A stretch of DNA of 11,768 bases from Gammaproteobacteria bacterium (lineage in GTDB: Bacteria; Pseudomonadota; Gammaproteobacteria; GRL18), in the NCBI GenBank assembly GCA_030632625.1, contig DAOVUK010000045.1:1-11768 (forward strand), in the 5' to 3' direction. Made by a program: the position numbers and the translations under genes. The notes under the pieces are model-generated. The model saw only the letters and a program-made list of their open reading frames with translations. It was not told the origin of the DNA and did no database searches. Positions 6,499-11,768 of this stretch are shown here, piece after piece; the first letter of the stretch is position 1, and each line of letters opens with the position of its first letter.

Positions 6499-7767
6499 AT
6501 GAAGTCTATGGGTCACTTCTTTGCAACAATACTTAAAGTGGTAAGAAAAAATATGAATTTTAGAGATGAAAAAATACACACTGTATCAGGTGGTTTGTCT
6601 GTGTTATTTCTGGTCTTATTTATTTTAATACTATCATCTGCAGCAGCTGCACAAGAGGTGAAACTGCTTGAACAGTCTGCATCTCTGTCAGAAATCAATC
6701 CTCAGAATAAGCAGTCGGAACAGCATCTAATTAATAATTTATTAGATGCTTCGACGCAAATAAAATTTAGATTAATTTATAAAGAAGCACTTCAGGGAAT
6801 ATCAGACGTCATTAATTATGGACAGCAGCATTTTAAATTATCAGGTCTTGGCACTGAGATTTCTAAAAAATTAACTAATCCTCGAACAATAGCCATGATT
6901 TTATCTGGTCTGGTTCTCTTTGTTTGTCTGATCTGGTTATTAATAAGGCATAAGAAAGACATTACAGAGATTAAGACCTGCAACTTCACTGTCGGTAATA
7001 CCGCATTTACTGAACAACAGCATGCAAAAAATACTATTGAAGCATTAACTGATAAATATGGTTCAAATCCTGATAATAAATCTTTTGATGAGGAGCCATT
7101 GTCTTTAGTTCAGGAGACTAAAGCGATTTCAGACAGCAGTCATAATAATGAACTTATAAGTCCAGTCAAAAACAAACCAAAACGAAAAGGCAAAAACATA
7201 TTAGAAGCTGCGTTTGAAAATGAAATTTCTTCAAACAATATTGGCTTTATTCAGGAACAGGAACAGGAACAGGAACAGTTAATAGAAAGTAATGCGCCAA
7301 CAGAAACTGATTTGCTTAATTCTGTTGATGAAATCAGATTTGTTAATGAAAAAACCCGTCATTCAAAAATTGATGCATTTTTAAACCTGACCAGAGAAGA
7401 ACAATTAACTGAGGAAATGTTGTCTCAGGATTTTGCTAAAATTATGAGCAATAAAAAAGTTGATGTTTTTATCCAGGAGTTTGAAGATGTCATGTCAAGC
7501 ATGACACATCATACACCGGCAGTTAATAATACCACCAATGAGCTGGAAAACCTGCTGCAGTTTAAGTTATCAATTCACTTTATTAAAGTCTTGTCTGAAA
7601 TGATGCAGGCAACTTATTTAAAACAATTTTCAACAACAGTGATTGACTTTCTTGATGATGTTGTCAATGGCAACACCAGGATGACCACAGATGTCACTCA
7701 TCGTCTGGTTTTTGTGGTTGATTTTTATGATCGTTACATTCACTCAATAAAAAAAAATCATAGCTAG
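6499..7767 (+). CDS. Orphan membrane-anchored protein, function unknown
   Basis: I do not recognise this 422-residue protein. A hydrophobic segment at 33-48 (LSVLFLVLFILILSSAAAAQ) looks like a signal peptide cleaved near A50-Q52, especially if translation starts at M19 (ATG 6553, preceded by GGTAAG) rather than at 6499, which has no SD. A periplasmic stretch of about 80 residues follows, then a transmembrane helix at 131-150 (IAMILSGLVLFVCLIWLLIR) with a basic RHKKD stop-transfer sequence. The remaining 270 residues, probably cytoplasmic, comprise a disordered Asn/Ser/Glu/Lys-rich linker with KPKRKGK (226-232) and QEQEQEQEQ (252-260), then a helical region (about 285-420). The bitopic arrangement with a polar linker recalls FimV-like scaffolds, but no LysM or TPR motif is visible. 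The stop TAG (7765-7767) lies inside a MITE-like repeat, so the C-terminus may have been altered by that insertion. Confidence 0.7.
   Translation: MKSMGHFFATILKVVRKNMNFRDEKIHTVSGGLSVLFLVLFILILSSAAAAQEVKLLEQSASLSEINPQNKQSEQHLINNLLDASTQIKFRLIYKEALQGISDVINYGQQHFKLSGLGTEISKKLTNPRTIAMILSGLVLFVCLIWLLIRHKKDITEIKTCNFTVGNTAFTEQQHAKNTIEALTDKYGSNPDNKSFDEEPLSLVQETKAISDSSHNNELISPVKNKPKRKGKNILEAAFENEISSNNIGFIQEQEQEQEQLIESNAPTETDLLNSVDEIRFVNEKTRHSKIDAFLNLTREEQLTEEMLSQDFAKIMSNKKVDVFIQEFEDVMSSMTHHTPAVNNTTNELENLLQFKLSIHFIKVLSEMMQATYLKQFSTTVIDFLDDVVNGNTRMTTDVTHRLVFVVDFYDRYIHSIKKNHS
7252..7278 (+). repeat. In-frame hexanucleotide tandem repeat (CAGGAA)4-CAG
   Basis: Four copies of CAGGAA plus a final CAG encode the Gln-Glu tract (residues 252-260) of the orphan membrane protein. 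The unit is a multiple of three, so slippage would change the length of the linker without breaking the frame. Confidence 0.9.
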
Positions 7768-7903
7768 TGTCCATCCGTTAATTAACAGTTTTAGGCGAAT
7801 GAATTCGCCCCTACAGAGAAAATACAAAGCTATTCAATAGTTTATGAATTCACAAGTGTAGGGGCGAATTCATTCGCCTTATTAACGGATGGACACTAGC
7901 TAT
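7760..7903. mobile_element. MITE-like element with long inverted repeats
   Basis: Two nested pairs of perfect inverted repeats are present. The outer arms are 23 bp (7760-7782 and 7881-7903) and contain GTGTCCATCCGTTAAT. The inner arms are 23 bp (7793-7815 and 7857-7879) and carry GGCGAATGAATTCGCC next to CCCTAC/GTAGGG. The arms differ only by a 10-nt stretch (7783-7792) on the left against 1 nt on the right. The 41-bp centre (7816-7856) has no coding capacity. The hexamer TAGCTA occurs directly on both sides (7761-7766 and 7897-7902). It includes CTAG/TA, the kind of target duplicated by IS630/Tc1-type transposases, so a non-autonomous relative of that group is a reasonable inference. No transposase is in the window. 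The left end contains the stop codon of the upstream gene. Once transcribed, the element would fold into a very long hairpin. Confidence 0.85.
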
Positions 7904-8074
7904 AAAATTGATGCATAAATTGCTCAGTCCCCATAAATTTATTTAACAGCAAAAACGTCAGAATATTTTACATTTGTATTCTGGCTCTCATTCAATCGAA
8001 ACTACTCATCTCAGATGCTCCGTTCATTTTCTTAATGGCAAAATTAATCTCTTTGTTATTATGTATTTTTATTA
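7904..8074. other. Intergenic region between the MITE and the katA operator
   Basis: I see no coding frame or RNA gene here. One modest inverted repeat is present, CAGAATA (7959-7965) and TATTCTG (7977-7983) with an 11-nt loop. It has no T-tract and is not convincing as a terminator. Confidence 0.4.
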
Positions 8075-8111
8075 ATAGGTAAAATCTATTAATTATATAA
8101 ATATAAACGAT
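8075..8111 (+). promoter_or_regulatory. OxyR-type operator upstream of katA
   Basis: The OxyR tetramer consensus is two ATAGnTnnnAnCTAT dyads separated by 7 nt. The first dyad, ATAGGTAAAATCTAT (8075-8089), matches every specified base. After exactly 7 nt (8090-8096) the second, ATAAATATAAACGAT (8097-8111), matches all but two (ATAA for ATAG, CGAT for CTAT). That is 18 of 20 specified positions over 37 bp. The site ends 8 bp before the -10 hexamer and covers the -35 position, the usual place for OxyR activation by contact with RNA polymerase. The first dyad extends to a perfect 8-bp inverted repeat, ATTAATAG/CTATTAAT. Confidence 0.82.
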
Positions 8112-8119
8112 TTCACAAA

Positions 8120-8125
8120 TATAAT
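8120..8125 (+). promoter_or_regulatory. katA promoter -10 element
   Basis: TATAAT (8120-8125) is a 6/6 match to the -10 consensus. The -35 position (about 8097-8102) is ATAAAT, far from TTGACA, and lies inside the OxyR-like dyad. A weak -35 covered by an activator site is the pattern expected for an induced promoter. Predicted start near 8132, giving a leader of about 70 nt. Confidence 0.65.
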
Positions 8126-8150
8126 GTTTTATTCTAATATTGACCTGTTC

Positions 8151-8166
8151 CCGGCGTTAAAGCCGG
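8151..8166 (+). promoter_or_regulatory. Short GC hairpin in the katA leader
   Basis: CCGGC (8151-8155) and GCCGG (8162-8166) form a 5-bp stem with loop GTTAAA in the predicted 5' leader, about 25 nt upstream of the katA SD. It is too far from the SD to occlude it directly, and there is no T-tract. Possible roles are mRNA stability or none at all. Confidence 0.4.
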
Positions 8167-8204
8167 ATCTCTAAAAATCTTATGTGGTAAATAAGGAGCA
8201 GACA

Positions 8205-9650
8205 ATGAGTAATAATAAAAAGGTGATGACTACAAATGCTGGTTGCCCGGTGGCGGATAATCAGAATTCGATTACTGCCGGAGCACGTGGACCCGTTCTT
8301 ATGCAGGATGTCCATTTGTTTGAAAAGCTGGCACACTTTAATCGTGAGCGAGTACCTGAGCGTGTTGTACATGCCAAGGGTGCCGGTGCATACGGGACAT
8401 TTAAAGTAACAGGTGATATTTCTAAATATACCCGTGCCAGATTGTTTGAGCAGGTTGGCAATGAATGTGAACTATTTATTCGCCTTTCCACCGTTGCCGG
8501 TGAACTGGGTTCGGCCGATACAGTACGGGATCCTCGCGGCTTTGCAGTGAAATTTTATACCGAAGAAGGTAACTGGGATCTGGTGGGTAACAACACACCG
8601 GTGTTTTTTATAAAAGATCCCAGCAAGTTTCCCGACTTTATTCATTCGCAAAAACGCCACCCGGTTACGGGCTTACGTGATGCCGTCATGCAATGGGACT
8701 TCTGGTCTCTTAGTCCTGAATCTTTGCATCAGGTTACCTGGTTGTTCGGTGATCGGGGTATCCCTGCAACCCTGTCCAATATGGATGGCTTCGGGAGCCA
8801 TACCTTCAGTCTGTGGAATAACGAGGGTGAACGATATTGGGTGAAATGGCATTTCAAAACTCAGCAGGGTATTAAAAATATGAGTGTTGAAGAAGCGGGA
8901 AAAATTGCTGCAGAAAACCCCGATTATCATCGTCAGGAATTATTTGCCAGCATTGCCCGTGGAGACAAGCCCAGCTGGACATTGAATATTCAGATCATGC
9001 CTGAGGCTGAGGCAGAAAGCTATGCCATTAATCCATTTGATCTGACCAAAGTCTGGCCGCATGCTGACTATCCATTAATAGAAGTGGGTGTGATGGAGCT
9101 GAACCGTAATCCGCTTAATTATTTTGCTGAAGTGGAACAGGCTGCCTTTGGGCCGGGAAATTTACCTCCTGGTCTCGGTGCTTCACCTGATAAGATGCTG
9201 CAGGCACGTTTGCAGGCCTATCCGGATGCACACCGTTATCGTATCGGAGTGAACCATGCGGCACTGGATGTCAATAAGCCGCGTTGCCCTGTGCATAATT
9301 ATCATCATGATGGTCAGACACGTTTTGATGCTAATGGCGGTGCAGCAGCGGTGTATCAACCCAACAGCTTTGGCGGTGCTGAGGATGATGCCGGCTTTAG
9401 TGAACCGCCATTACGCATCAATGGTGATGCCGATCGTTATGATCATCGTGTTGAAGCTGATTACTACACACAGGCCGGTAATCTGTTCCGCTTAATGGAT
9501 GCCGCTGCCCAGGCACGTTTAATCAGTAATATTGCTGCAGCCATGCAGGATGTGCCGCGTGAAATACAGGAGCGTCAGATTGTACATTTCACTAAGGCCG
9601 ATCCAGCTTACGGTGCCGGCGTTGCAAAAGGACTTGGTATTCAGGCTTAA
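8205..9650 (+). CDS. katA: Monofunctional heme catalase KatA (small-subunit, clade 3 type)
   Basis: The 481-residue catalase disproportionates H2O2 to water and oxygen with heme b. Its length fits the small-subunit clade. Active-site residues are all present at canonical spacing: distal H56 ([15 protein letters not shown]), S95 (RLSTV), N129 (VGNNTPVFF) and the proximal heme ligand Y339 ([14 protein letters not shown]). The H56-to-N129 interval of 73 and the H56-to-Y339 interval of 283 equal those in bovine catalase (H74, N147, Y357). There is no signal peptide, so the enzyme is cytoplasmic. I chose ATG 8205 because AAGGAG (8193-8198) lies 6 nt upstream; an in-frame GTG at 8184 lies before that SD. 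The gene is preceded by an OxyR-type operator and a -10 hexamer and followed by a terminator-like REP hairpin, so it is probably a single-gene, peroxide-induced transcript. Confidence 0.95.
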   Translation: MSNNKKVMTTNAGCPVADNQNSITAGARGPVLMQDVHLFEKLAHFNRERVPERVVHAKGAGAYGTFKVTGDISKYTRARLFEQVGNECELFIRLSTVAGELGSADTVRDPRGFAVKFYTEEGNWDLVGNNTPVFFIKDPSKFPDFIHSQKRHPVTGLRDAVMQWDFWSLSPESLHQVTWLFGDRGIPATLSNMDGFGSHTFSLWNNEGERYWVKWHFKTQQGIKNMSVEEAGKIAAENPDYHRQELFASIARGDKPSWTLNIQIMPEAEAESYAINPFDLTKVWPHADYPLIEVGVMELNRNPLNYFAEVEQAAFGPGNLPPGLGASPDKMLQARLQAYPDAHRYRIGVNHAALDVNKPRCPVHNYHHDGQTRFDANGGAAAVYQPNSFGGAEDDAGFSEPPLRINGDADRYDHRVEADYYTQAGNLFRLMDAAAQARLISNIAAAMQDVPREIQERQIVHFTKADPAYGAGVAKGLGIQA

Positions 9651-9672
9651 GGGCCGTGGAAAACGAAATCCT

Positions 9673-9704
9673 GTAGGGGCGAACCTATGTGTTCGCCCTT
9701 TTTT
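9673..9704 (+). terminator. Intrinsic-terminator-like REP hairpin after katA
   Basis: GGGCGAAC (9677-9684) and GTTCGCCC (9691-9698) form a perfect 8-bp GC-rich stem with loop CTATGT, followed at once by six T (9699-9704). This is a textbook terminator shape 26 nt after the katA stop codon. The stem is also one half of a REP pair and is preceded by GTAG (9673-9676). Confidence 0.75.
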
Positions 9705-9742
9705 AAGTACAACAGAAGGGCAGACACATAGGTCTGCTCTAC
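9673..9742. repeat. Inverted pair of REP-like palindromes (BIME-like)
   Basis: The second palindrome, GGGCAGAC-ACATAG-GTCTGCTC (9718-9739), ends CTAC at 9742. It is a mirrored variant of the first: read on the minus strand it begins GTAG and carries the same CTATGT loop followed by GCCCTT, while the stem sequence differs (GCAGAC against GCGAAC) and pairing is largely kept (one G-T wobble). Two REP-like units in opposite orientation, about 20 nt apart, fit the BIME arrangement. Confidence 0.75.
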
Positions 9743-9856
9743 CTGCTGGAATTTACTGCATGCTATGAGTCTCGTTATAGTCATCGCTTTTTTCAATTAT
9801 TATCATCTAAATAATCCGTTATACAAAACTCTCTATCCTCCCTACAATCAAATTAA
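9743..9856. other. AT-rich leader region of rubrerythrin
   Basis: I find no coding frame with support here. The region must contain the rubrerythrin promoter if the REP hairpin terminates katA, but only weak elements are visible. One is a TTATAC-like hexamer (9819-9824) without a good -35. Another is an ATTATT (about 9797-9802) to AATAAT (about 9810-9815) inverted repeat that does not clearly match OxyR, PerR or Fur operators. Confidence 0.35.
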
Positions 9857-9905
9857 AAACCATCTATTTATAAACCATCTACTTACAAACCATCTATTTA
9901 CAAAC
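9857..9905 (+). repeat. Three tandem 15-bp repeats just before the rubrerythrin SD
   Basis: The unit AAACCATCTAYTTAY occurs three times head to tail (9857-9871, 9872-9886, 9887-9901), followed by a partial fourth copy AAAC (9902-9905). The copies differ only at the Y positions. The array ends 1-2 nt before the AAGGAG SD, so it probably lies in the mRNA leader. It has almost no G and little self-pairing, so it could be an unstructured ribosome or protein landing zone, or simply a slippage product. Confidence 0.85.
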
Positions 9906-9919
9906 AAAGGAGAACCAAA

Positions 9920-10333
9920 ATGGAGCTCAAAAGTAGTCAAACAGAGCAAAATCTGAAAGATGCATTTGCCGGAGAATCACAGGCAAACCGCCGTTATCTG
10001 TATTTTGCAGGAAAAGCGGATATTGAGGGTGAAAACGATGTTGCCGCGGTATTTCGTTCCACAGCAGAAGGTGAAACAGGTCATGCTCACGGGCATCTGG
10101 AATACCTGGAGCAATGTGGTGATCCGGCCACTGGTTTACCCTTCGGCAGCACCGTAGACAACCTGAAAACGGCTATTGCCGGTGAAACGCATGAATATAC
10201 CGATATGTATCCCGGTATGGCTAAAACTGCTCGTGGTGAAGGTTTCGATGAAATTGCCGACTGGTTCGAAACGCTGGCAAAAGCTGAGCGATCTCATGCT
10301 AATCGTTTCCAGAAAGCTCTGGATGCATCTTAA
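9920..10333 (+). CDS. Rubrerythrin, di-iron domain only
   Basis: The 137-residue protein is the four-helix ferritin-like domain of rubrerythrin, a cytoplasmic non-heme peroxidase that reduces H2O2. Putative iron ligands are all visible: E19 ([10 protein letters not shown]), E52 and H55 (EGETGHA), E89 and E92 (AGETHEY), and E123 and H126 (AERSHA). It stops at the end of this domain. The C-terminal rubredoxin domain with two CxxC pairs, found in classical rubrerythrins of about 190 residues, is absent, so electrons must come from a separate partner. The Fe-S oxidoreductase that begins 78 nt downstream on the same strand is the obvious candidate. ATG 9920 has a strong AAGGAG (9907-9912) at 7 nt. 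The gene follows katA, which puts two peroxide-removing enzymes side by side. Confidence 0.9.
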   Translation: MELKSSQTEQNLKDAFAGESQANRRYLYFAGKADIEGENDVAAVFRSTAEGETGHAHGHLEYLEQCGDPATGLPFGSTVDNLKTAIAGETHEYTDMYPGMAKTARGEGFDEIADWFETLAKAERSHANRFQKALDAS

Positions 10334-10345
10334 GTCGTTAGGGAT

Positions 10346-10374
10346 AATACTGAGCTGTTTAGCAGCTCAGTATT
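10346..10374 (+). terminator. 12-bp hairpin between rubrerythrin and the Fe-S gene
   Basis: AATACTGAGCTG (10346-10357) and its exact reverse complement (10363-10374) form a 12-bp stem with a 5-nt loop TTTAG, 12 nt after the rubrerythrin stop. The bases that follow (GTTCTG) are not a T-tract. I read it as a partial terminator or an mRNA-stabilising or processing hairpin that could make rubrerythrin more abundant than the downstream product, not as a full stop. Confidence 0.6.
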
Positions 10375-10411
10375 GTTCTGTCAGCAGGTTGAATGACCTG
10401 AGGAATTCATC

Positions 10412-11749
10412 ATGGCTGTAATGAAAGAAGGTAATCTGCAAGCACCCACTCGACATCCGCTTAAATGGCGCGAAGCGGACTTTTATAATGCAGAGTCACT
10501 TCTTACTGAATTAGAACGGGTTTTTGATCATTGTCATGGTTGTCGGCGTTGTGTCAGTTTGTGCAATTCCTTTCCAACACTATTTGATCTGGTTGATGAA
10601 TCCAAAACTTTTGAAGTGGATGGGGTTGCTAAAAAAGATTACTGGAAGGTCGTTGATGAATGCTATCTTTGTGATTTATGTTTTATGACAAAATGCCCTT
10701 ATACACCACCACATGAATGGAATATTGATTTCCCTCACCTGATGCTGCGTGCTAAAGCAGTAAAATTTAAACAGGGTGATGTTAAATTACGCGATAAAAT
10801 TTTAACCAGTACTGATGTAGTGGGTAAAATAGCTGGGTTACCGGTTGTCTCTCAAGTGGTCAATTCAGTCAACAAACAAAAATCAGTTCGTATTGTGCTC
10901 GATAAAGTATTAGGTATTCACCCTGAAGCCAAATTGCCGGAATATCATAGTAACAGCTTACGAAAACGACTCAGAAGACTAAAAGCAATAAACGTTCCTG
11001 AGCCGATACCCGCTGGTCGCACCAGTGGAAAGGTGGCTCTTTTTTCAACCTGTTACGGCAATGTCAATGAACCGGATATTGGTGAAGATCTAGTTGCGGT
11101 ATTTGAACATAATAATATCCCGGTCACGATTGCAGAAAAAGAACAGTGTTGTGGTATGCCGAAACTGGAACTGGGTGATCTGGATGCTGTTGAAAAAGCT
11201 AAAAATGCCAATATTCCAGTGTTACTTAAACTGGTTAATGAAGGCTGGGATATTGTTGCCCCTGTGCCTTCCTGCGCTCTTATGTTTAAACAGGAATTGC
11301 CTTTGATTTTCCCCGATGATGAAGATGTGCTTAAAGTCAGTCAGGCCATCTTTGATCCCTTTGAATATCTTATGATCCGTCATAAAGACGGCAAGCTGGA
11401 TACCCGGTTTAAGCAGTCATTAGGTAAAGTGGCTTATCATGTTGCCTGTCATCAGCGGGTACAGAAAATCGGCATGAAAACCAGAGACATCTTACAATTA
11501 ATTCCTGATACAGAAATCAAAACCATTGAACGTTGTTCCGGACATGACGGCACTTATGCCGTTAAAAGTGAATTTCATAAAGCCGCAATGAAAATAGGAC
11601 GGCCTGTCGTTAATCAGGTGAAACAATTTGCAGCCGATCATTATGGCAGTGATTGTGCAATGGCTGGTCATCATATTGAAAATGGTCTGGATAATGGCCA
11701 AAAGCCGGAGCATCCTATTTCTCTATTGCGTAAGGCTTATGGACTATAA
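10412..11749 (+). CDS. GlpC/HdrD-like Fe-S oxidoreductase with CCG domains
   Basis: The 445-residue cytoplasmic-looking protein has a ferredoxin-like N-terminus with two [4Fe-4S] sites, CHGCRRCVSLC (C41, C44, C47, C51) and CYLCDLCFMTKCP (C84, C87, C90, C95). These are followed by two CCG-type domains as in HdrB/HdrD and GlpC. The first CCG domain has C214, C246-C247-G and C288. The second has C346, then RCSG (C375) and C415, so one Cys of its CC pair is replaced. It has no flavin domain and no membrane segment and is best seen as an electron carrier. In several proteobacteria, to my recollection, such a gene follows rubrerythrin and precedes a DUF3501 gene; the window ends too soon to test the latter. 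ATG 10412 has GAGGAA about 8 nt upstream. It is probably co-transcribed with rubrerythrin across the hairpin. Annotation as glycerol-3-phosphate dehydrogenase subunit C would be misleading, since no glpA or glpB is adjacent. Confidence 0.87.
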   Translation: MAVMKEGNLQAPTRHPLKWREADFYNAESLLTELERVFDHCHGCRRCVSLCNSFPTLFDLVDESKTFEVDGVAKKDYWKVVDECYLCDLCFMTKCPYTPPHEWNIDFPHLMLRAKAVKFKQGDVKLRDKILTSTDVVGKIAGLPVVSQVVNSVNKQKSVRIVLDKVLGIHPEAKLPEYHSNSLRKRLRRLKAINVPEPIPAGRTSGKVALFSTCYGNVNEPDIGEDLVAVFEHNNIPVTIAEKEQCCGMPKLELGDLDAVEKAKNANIPVLLKLVNEGWDIVAPVPSCALMFKQELPLIFPDDEDVLKVSQAIFDPFEYLMIRHKDGKLDTRFKQSLGKVAYHVACHQRVQKIGMKTRDILQLIPDTEIKTIERCSGHDGTYAVKSEFHKAAMKIGRPVVNQVKQFAADHYGSDCAMAGHHIENGLDNGQKPEHPISLLRKAYGL

Positions 11750-11768
11750 CTCTTTACCAAAAAAGAAG

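Noticed and set aside
8184..8204. GTG start for katA seven codons upstream
   Set aside because: The AAGGAG SD lies between this GTG and ATG 8205, and small-subunit catalases normally start at about the latter position.
9795..9820. AT-rich inverted repeat upstream of rubrerythrin as a Fur or PerR box
   Set aside because: The match to either consensus is partial, and in DNA this AT-rich such matches occur by chance.
9857..9905. Short tandem repeats as a CRISPR array or iterons of an origin
   Set aside because: The copies abut with no spacers, there are only three, and no cas, rep or DnaA-box features are nearby.
9765..9956. 63-codon frame through the 15-bp repeats
   Set aside because: Its apparent NHLFINHLL repeats are only the translation of the tandem DNA repeat, and it overlaps the rubrerythrin SD and start in another frame.
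10412..11749. Annotation as glycerol-3-phosphate dehydrogenase subunit C (GlpC)
   Set aside because: The domain order is shared with GlpC, but there is no glpA or glpB neighbour and the context is rubrerythrin, so a peroxide-related electron carrier is more likely.

Overview
The window reads as chromosomal DNA of a gammaproteobacterium. The grounds are the neighbourhood yrfG <> nudE-cysQ, a PilU-type twitching ATPase, a DUF3392 protein, and Shine-Dalgarno and sigma70-type promoter signals of the usual form. Base composition is moderately AT-rich, and the intergenic DNA is clearly AT-richer than the genes. I cannot name the genus. Three intergenic regions carry GTAG-headed palindromes of the REP/MITE kind.

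Layout. Positions 1-234 hold the 3' end of an unidentified gene that looks frameshifted at an A7 run. A DUF3392 inner-membrane protein follows (259-591), end-to-end with the leftward nucleotidase yrfG (602-1258). yrfG is divergent from nudE-cysQ (1417-2905), and the two transcripts appear to share an overlapping pair of extended -10 promoters near 1328-1340. A perfect 13-bp palindrome separates cysQ from the convergent pilU (2973-4070). A small leftward ORF (4175-4390) with a near-consensus promoter is divergent from a hemerythrin-domain protein (4482-4967), which is followed by a secreted PQQ-dependent aldose dehydrogenase (5016-6188). An unidentified membrane-anchored protein (6499-7767) ends inside a roughly 130-bp MITE-like inverted repeat (7760-7903). 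Then come katA with an OxyR-type operator (8075-8111), a REP pair that doubles as a terminator (9673-9742), rubrerythrin (9920-10333) preceded by a triplicated 15-bp repeat, and a GlpC/HdrD-like Fe-S oxidoreductase (10412-11749).

Functional themes. (1) Nucleotide housekeeping: YrfG (GMP/IMP), NudE (ADP-containing dinucleotides) and CysQ (PAP). (2) Type IV pilus retraction: PilU without PilT beside it. (3) Oxygen and peroxide handling: a di-iron hemerythrin, an OxyR-controlled catalase, and a rubrerythrin without its rubredoxin domain next to a candidate electron-donating Fe-S protein.

I see no phage, CRISPR, toxin-antitoxin, tRNA or rRNA genes. The parts most worth following are the rubrerythrin/Fe-S pair, the MITE that now supplies the stop codon of an orphan membrane-protein gene, the 37-bp OxyR-like site, and the small ORF whose promoter overlaps its apparent start codon.
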